Below, piece after piece: positions 58,866 through 64,000 of a stretch of DNA of 64,000 nucleotides (positions are counted from its first letter, which is position 1; every line of letters starts with the position of its first letter). The position numbers and the translations under genes were made by a program. The notes below the pieces were generated by a model. The model was not told where the DNA came from. It worked only from the letters and a program-made list of their open reading frames with translations, and ran no database searches. Source of the stretch: Benincasa hispida (Eukaryota; Streptophyta; Magnoliopsida; Cucurbitales; Cucurbitaceae); assembly GCF_009727055.1 (NCBI RefSeq), contig NC_052351.1, forward strand, positions 7,307,037 through 7,371,036, in the 5' to 3' direction.

Positions 58866-61259
58866 TGTAACGACCCAACCTTTTGAGTACTCTGATAAGG
58901 GTCGTTACTCATAATTACACACTTACATTCAAAACATTTTGACCATTGAAGAAAATAAATTTCATTAAAATAATAAAGATAGTTTTCAATAATAAATAAA
59001 AAATAAATAAAACCTTTGTTCGAGGCCCCTAAAATAATGAAGAAAAAAAAATTTAAACAAATAAAATTTTGACCAACATTGAGTTTCAAATCAAAACTTT
59101 TAAATAGCTTGAAAACATAAACTGAGTGGAAGTGATTTACATGTCCCATATGGCACGATCACGGGTCCCTCTCGTCACCGTCGATCCGTTCCTATCATTA
59201 CCTGAAAAACATAATTTAAGAAAGGTTGAGTATAAAATACTCAGTAAGTGATCCCATTACTGGGATAAGACTATGCATCCACGAGCAAAGAAAGATAGCC
59301 TGTGGCTCATACAGCTGCATCAGTTTTTGATGATGAAAGGAAAACCAAAAGAGGTACTATCTTGCCTTGAAACACATGTCTAGCGGCTCGTAGGCACATC
59401 GTCAAACATGATAATAACATGAACGTGAACCCATCTACTCACACATGTCTAGCGGCCCGTAGGCACACCGTCAAACATGATAATAACATGAACGTAAACC
59501 TATTGGTTCACGCATGTCTAGCGGCCCGTAGGCTCACCGTAAACATGAAACATGAAAATAAAAGTAACATGAACGTAAACCTGTCGGCTCACGCATGTCT
59601 AGCAGCCCGTAGGCACACCGTCAAACATGATAATAACATGAACGTAAACCTGTCAGTTCATGCATGTTTAGCGGCCTGTAGGCACACCGTCAAACATGAT
59701 AATAACATGAACGTAAACTTATCGGTTCACGCATGTCTAGCAGCCCGTAGGCACACTATCAAACATGATAATAACATAAACGTAAACCTGTCAATTCACG
59801 CATGTTTAGCAGCCCATAGGCACACCGTCAAACATGAAACTAAACCCGTAGGTCTTCTAAAATAAAACATGCGTTAAGCCGAGACGATAAACTGCTCTAC
59901 TGGTCTATTCATACATCACATACATAATATCAGTACTGATTACAAATTTGAACATGCTCATAATACTTGTAACTTCCATGCAACAAGCAAAATATAATGA
60001 CAAACAAAAATCATGCTCCAGAGTCCACCAAGTAACTTTATAGATCTAATCTAGGTCACCTGGCATGAAGGCACCGGTAATAGTATCACTTACCTCAATT
60101 TGGTCACAAAAGTTCACACAAATAATTCCTTAAAACCTTTGGAAAACTTGAATCAACCCAAAGTTATGGCTTGGTCCAAGACAAATTCCAAAACTTGATT
60201 CAATTAGCCAATCTGATCAAGAATTAAATCCAAAATCAATAACTTACTTTTTCCACTATTACTCTCAATCCAAAAGAATAACCAACCAACAACTTACCCA
60301 AAACTTACCGATCTTTACTATTTTTCTGCAAAACGAAAAATGGTCTCTAGTTTGATGGTTAATGCCTCAAAACTTCCAAATCTGGAATCCAAGATTTTTC
60401 TCAAGATTCTGGCAAAGATCGAGCAGTGGCGACCGATGGAAGATCGGCTCGTGGTTACCATAGATAGGCAGCGGGTGTTACTGTTGGACGACATAAATTG
60501 TTTAGGCTTGCGACTAGTAGTGAGGGTCTTGCATGAGGAGGGTATGTGAGAGTGAGAGAGAAGGGGAATTTCTAGTTTTATAGATTTTATTCAGCAGCGA
60601 TTACGAACAAACTAGAGCTTCAAACAATGATCCAACCGTTCAAAATGAAACTCTATATGTCTCGGACAGACTGACCAAATTTGAGCACGATCCAATGGTT
60701 CAAACTACAAAAATTGACAATTTTGTGAAAGTTGTCGCTGAAAAATCGAATTGCTCTCTCCCCAATTTTTGGCCTCTTTTCACTCTTATTTAATTTCGAA
60801 AAAATCTCAATTCTTTTATTTTTTTTTTCAAATTTTGAAAAGATAAATAAAATATTTTATCACAATATCTCCAAAATCTCCAATGATTCTATTAAATTTA
60901 TAAATTAATTAACTTTTCAAATTATCTTAATTTAGGCTTCAAAAACAAAATTAAAGGGAGATCCATCACTTTGATACAAATTAAAATCTTCCAAATATTT
61001 AAATCAATTCAAAATCACATGAAATTAGTTATCTCTTTTAATTTTTTTTAAGTAGGCCATAAAATCCAAAATCAAAGGGAAGCAAAATTCAATATTTTCA
61101 AGATAATCAGTTTGAATATCTAATCAATTAAATTCAATTTAACCAATAAAATTTTTTCAATTATTTCTATTTAATCTCAATTTTCCAAATGAAAGGGAAA
61201 TTTAAGCTCAATAATTTTTGATAATTAACTTAAATTTTCCTAAAATTTGGGATGTTACA
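58866..61259 (-). repeat. Ty3/gypsy 3' LTR (2394 bp), minus orientation
   Basis: The minus strand starts TGTAACATCCC at 61259, directly after a purine tract AAGGAGGGAAGA, and ends GGGTCGTTACA at 58866, giving TG...CA ends extended to TGTAAC/GTTACA. The end at 58866 also forms a hairpin (GTAACGACCC...GGGTCGTTAC, 58867-58908). It contains a roughly 69-bp tandem array. The flank GGAAG (58861-58865) is the expected TSD half. Confidence 0.82.
59375..59850. repeat. Tandem array, about seven copies of a ~69-bp unit, inside the gypsy LTR
   Basis: Each unit contains CATGTCTAGCGGCCCGTAGG, then CACACCGTCAAACATGATAA and TAACATGAACGTAAACCTGT. Units start near 59392, 59443, 59514, 59596, 59665, 59734 and 59803. 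One unit carries an extra ~13 bp and the first is shorter. Because 69 is divisible by three, an open frame of 148 codons spans it (59419-59865) with a 23-residue repeat. I regard that frame as a by-product. Confidence 0.88.
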
Positions 61260-61390
61260 TTCTTCCCTCCTTAAGAAACTTTCGTCCTCGAAAGTTCAAG
61301 TCCTTAAAGATTCGTGATACTTAGTTCTTGTCTCATCTTCATGTTTCCAAATCGGTTCTTCTGATTGATAATACTGCCAAAGAACTTTTA
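61260..61390 (-). pseudogene. Ty3/gypsy pol C-terminus (integrase/chromodomain-like tail)
   Basis: The minus strand reads VLWQYYQSEEPIWKHEDETR, then TKYHESLRT, a stop, and TFEDESFLRREECN running into the LTR. The pattern W-x-x-x-x-x-E-E-x-x-W-E-x-E-D-E-x-R and the F-x-D-E-S-F-L-R-R tail are typical of gypsy (chromovirus-type) pol ends. The one TGA stop may even be the true terminator followed by untranslated sequence. Confidence 0.75.
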
Positions 61391-64000
61391 ATTAGCGCTA
61401 ACTCCACATTTCAGAAAGTCTTTACCTCCTACCATGAATTTTATAACTTATCTGAGACAATATTATGTTACTCTTTAATCTTAAAACAAACACATATCAC
61501 CATTTAGACCCTCCTATACACGAGTCTGAAAATCTCACTTAAATGAAGCTCTTGAAGTCGCCATATACTGTAGAGCATTTGTCATTCCAAAATACATCAC
61601 CATAACCTCATAATAGCTGTAACCATTACTTGATGCCAGTTTCTAAGATAAAGACCTTCATGATTGCATACATCTATATTGAGAATGTTCACACTCCATA
61701 GAGTGGGTCACCTCACTGTCCATGTAACAGAAAACATATCTCGCATGGCATTTCAAGTCCAGGATTCAGAATTCAGATTCGACACCTAGTTGCCCAGACA
61801 GTCCCCTGCAACCAAGATATGCTATCATATTCAATCCGTAATAGTTGATACAAAGTCGCGTGAATCATCTTTCTTTCCTAATAAACAAAGCTGGTGTGCT
61901 CCAAGGCAAAATATTAAGGCACATATGAAATACTTTGCTAATCACTGACTTAGGCTATTCCAACTCTACTAGAGTCCTTCTATGAGGAGCCTTAAGAATA
62001 GGAGTTGCTCTCAACTCAAGTTCATCTCTGTGCTAGGGGTCATTCTGGAAGATCAAATTTACTCAACCTTAATACTCATATAGCTTGTTTCTTACTTGGA
62101 GCTAGATGACTTTCACCTTCAAATAAAATCGATGGCTTTATTAATTCCTTGTTCTGGATATTTGTGTCCACAATCAAAACCTCTAAACCTTGCTAATACC
62201 TTTCAATGTCTTCCCCTTCTTTAACGAGGCCTTACCTCTTCCATTTACATAGTTTCTAGCAACTATTGCTACTAAACATCCTTTCATAAAACGTTATATC
62301 CTCCGACTCCACTATAATTTGAAGAAGATTGCTAAGCACTCTTCGAACGCACGATAGTCTAGCTTAATCAAATTCTCATGCTAAAACTGTGTTCTATGAC
62401 CAATAGCTTAGGTAGGATATCCATTCAACCAACAAATACTAAGATCTATAGTTCCAAATAGTAACAAGATTGTTCATACCAACTCTAAAGGTTCGTAAAC
62501 ACATATTTCCTATCTTGGACACCAAACCAAACCTTTGTTCTTAATCTCAAATCATTAATTCCCATTACCTTCTGAAAACAACAAAATATTTCTCAAATCC
62601 TTTCATCTTCCCTTACCCTTATCTTTTCCAAGACTAATAAATCCAAGATGCTCTTTTTCACTTTTCTAGTGAAATATATCTGTACCAAAACATGTGACTA
62701 TTCGAATCCCCTTCCACAGTCTACAATCCAACAACCTAAGTAAGCTATATTTTTATTCGAACACTGCATATTGCAGTACAAAGTTCCAAATGGTAATGAG
62801 AGATTCCTATTTTATACCAAACCATGCCTTGTATCCACCCATATCATGTCTTAAAATCCAAACCTTTCTTAACTATTTTAGAATCTTGAACACATTAATT
62901 TCCATTTATCTCCCCATATGAATAAACCTTTCCTTAAATACTATTCTTTTCTTCACATTTATCCTTGTTTAACCCAAAAACTTGAAGATGCACTTTTCAC
63001 TTCAAGAGTGAGACATAATCTCTAAACCAAGAAACATGACCCTTTGTAACCTTTTCCATAAATCTAAAATTCCATTCCAAACTTGGAACTTTAGTAGGGT
63101 ATCGCCATAAGATAACATTGCTTTTAAACGTCAAAACGTTTATCCTTCCTCTTGATATGGTTAATTAAACTTGAACCTTTGCGACAAACACATAGTTCAA
63201 ACCAAAGCACCTTAAGAATTTTCAATCCAATAACTTGTTCTCTCCCATCTAAAGGCAACTATAATTTCAACCATCTTGGCATTTCTTGACCAATTCATCT
63301 TACCTAGGTCTTGTATATAGTTCCTTATGCTATCGCTTTATGCTCCTTCTAGTAATTCTTCTTCCTTTTAGGCACGCTATATAAAGAACCAAAACACCAT
63401 ACATTACTCGCTCCACTAACTTCAATACCATGAAAGTGATCATGACCTATTAGTCCTTTAAAAAATTTTCTTGGAACATTTTGACTTTAATATCTAGTAA
63501 TCCTTAATAGAATTTATAGTCTCTTCTTCACCTCTTTTTTATTTTATAAAGAAACTTTAATCTCGTAACTAAGAACGTGTGCCTTGTGATAAAGTTCCTT
63601 GTAGCACCATTAGTTTTATTCTCGTAATGCAAAACTTAATATTATTCCTCAGTGAATTTTTAATTCACCTACCTTATTTTATGGCTTAACCAAATACATC
63701 CATTCCTTTCTTTCATGTCATATGTGCATAACACTTTATAGTTCTATCAGATTTCAATATCCCTGAACAGAAATATATGTTCGTTTCTAACAGTCCTTCC
63801 ATGAATTAAATTAACGCCAAATGGCCTTATAATGATCCTTCTTTCTTTCCATAACACCAAAACAAAATAGCCATCTCATACTAACTTCTTTCAGGTCATT
63901 AAATTAGCAATAACAATCAGTCAATACATAAAGACCTGAAGGCTTTTAAACACATCTTCCATAAAACGTTTAATAAAAGAACATACCCGGCAAGGACGAA
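61391..64000 (-). mobile_element. Non-coding internal part of the gypsy element (LARD-like or replaced)
   Basis: Upstream of the pol tail (in element orientation) I can read no further integrase, RNase H or RT motifs over 2.6 kb, although coding sequence is expected there. The + strand is pyrimidine- and A-rich with no long open frame beyond 75 codons. The element continues past the right edge. Confidence 0.45.

Noticed and set aside
59419..59865. 148-codon open frame with 23-residue repeats
   Set aside because: It lies wholly within the ~69-bp tandem array of a gypsy LTR. The unit length being a multiple of three keeps the frame open; there is no domain and no gene context.
1..64000. tRNA, rRNA, miRNA precursor or CRISPR-like arrays
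   Set aside because: I saw no tRNA box pairs, no rRNA segments, no known miRNA mature sequence and no direct-repeat/spacer structure; the tandem arrays have no unique spacers. A computed scan would be decisive.

Overview
The window looks like a plant nuclear chromosome, most likely a eudicot and probably Cucurbitaceae (the family is an inference from the retrotransposon style, not proven). It is AT-rich and dominated by transposable elements. Its two convincing host genes are both on the + strand: an ETTIN/ARF3-type auxin response factor (39926-44447, 11 coding exons, predicted 724 aa) and an MLO-family seven-transmembrane protein (47717-52496, 14 exons, predicted 538 aa). Exons were built by hand from splice signals, phase and family conservation.

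Left third (1-15560): a nested retrotransposon complex. A minus-strand Ty1/copia element (Copia-1) runs off the left edge; its 5' LTR is 5790-7735. It sits inside the 3' LTR (remnant 7736-7961) of an older minus-strand relative (Copia-2), whose body continues at 7962-8063, 12096-12489 and 14145-15560. Copia-2 is interrupted by a plus-oriented solo LTR (8064-12095), which itself holds a minus-oriented solo LTR (9011-11053), and by an unrelated 1655-bp LTR-like element (12490-14144) with a perfect 5-bp target-site duplication (TSD). At least four insertions into one old element can be ordered.

Middle (15560-39500): no recognisable host gene. It holds a 5'-truncated LINE (about 17585-20340), a GC-rich gene-like island with no identifiable product (about 21840-22460), a Mutator-like foldback element with a perfect 9-bp TSD (22804-24207), a second foldback repeat carrying a hAT-like MITE (25222-25554), a Tourist-like MITE with TTA TSD (30318-30611), and a degenerate tandem array split by another copia-type solo LTR (31423-32134).

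Gene pair (39500-52700): the ARF3 gene has the family's B3 and ARF domains, no PB1 domain, two tasiR-ARF complementary sites and two upstream ORFs in its probable leader. These are the post-transcriptional control elements known for ETTIN in other plants. The MLO gene has two introns that appear to use GC donors and a calmodulin-binding C-terminus. The genes are about 3.3 kb apart and nothing links them functionally.

Right end (54400-64000): a minus-strand copia LTR with a bit of RNase H is joined to a decayed plus-strand copia element (Copia-3). The LTR of Copia-3 is interrupted by a minus-strand Ty3/gypsy element whose long LTR carries a ~69-bp tandem array. Its internal region keeps only the last residues of pol before turning non-coding, and it runs off the right edge.

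I did not find an undescribed multi-gene system. The most unusual structures are the nested LTR complex, the CGATCG-type motif array in copia leader and LTR DNA, the LTRs that begin with a perfect hairpin, and the duplicated purine tract before the copia 3' LTR.
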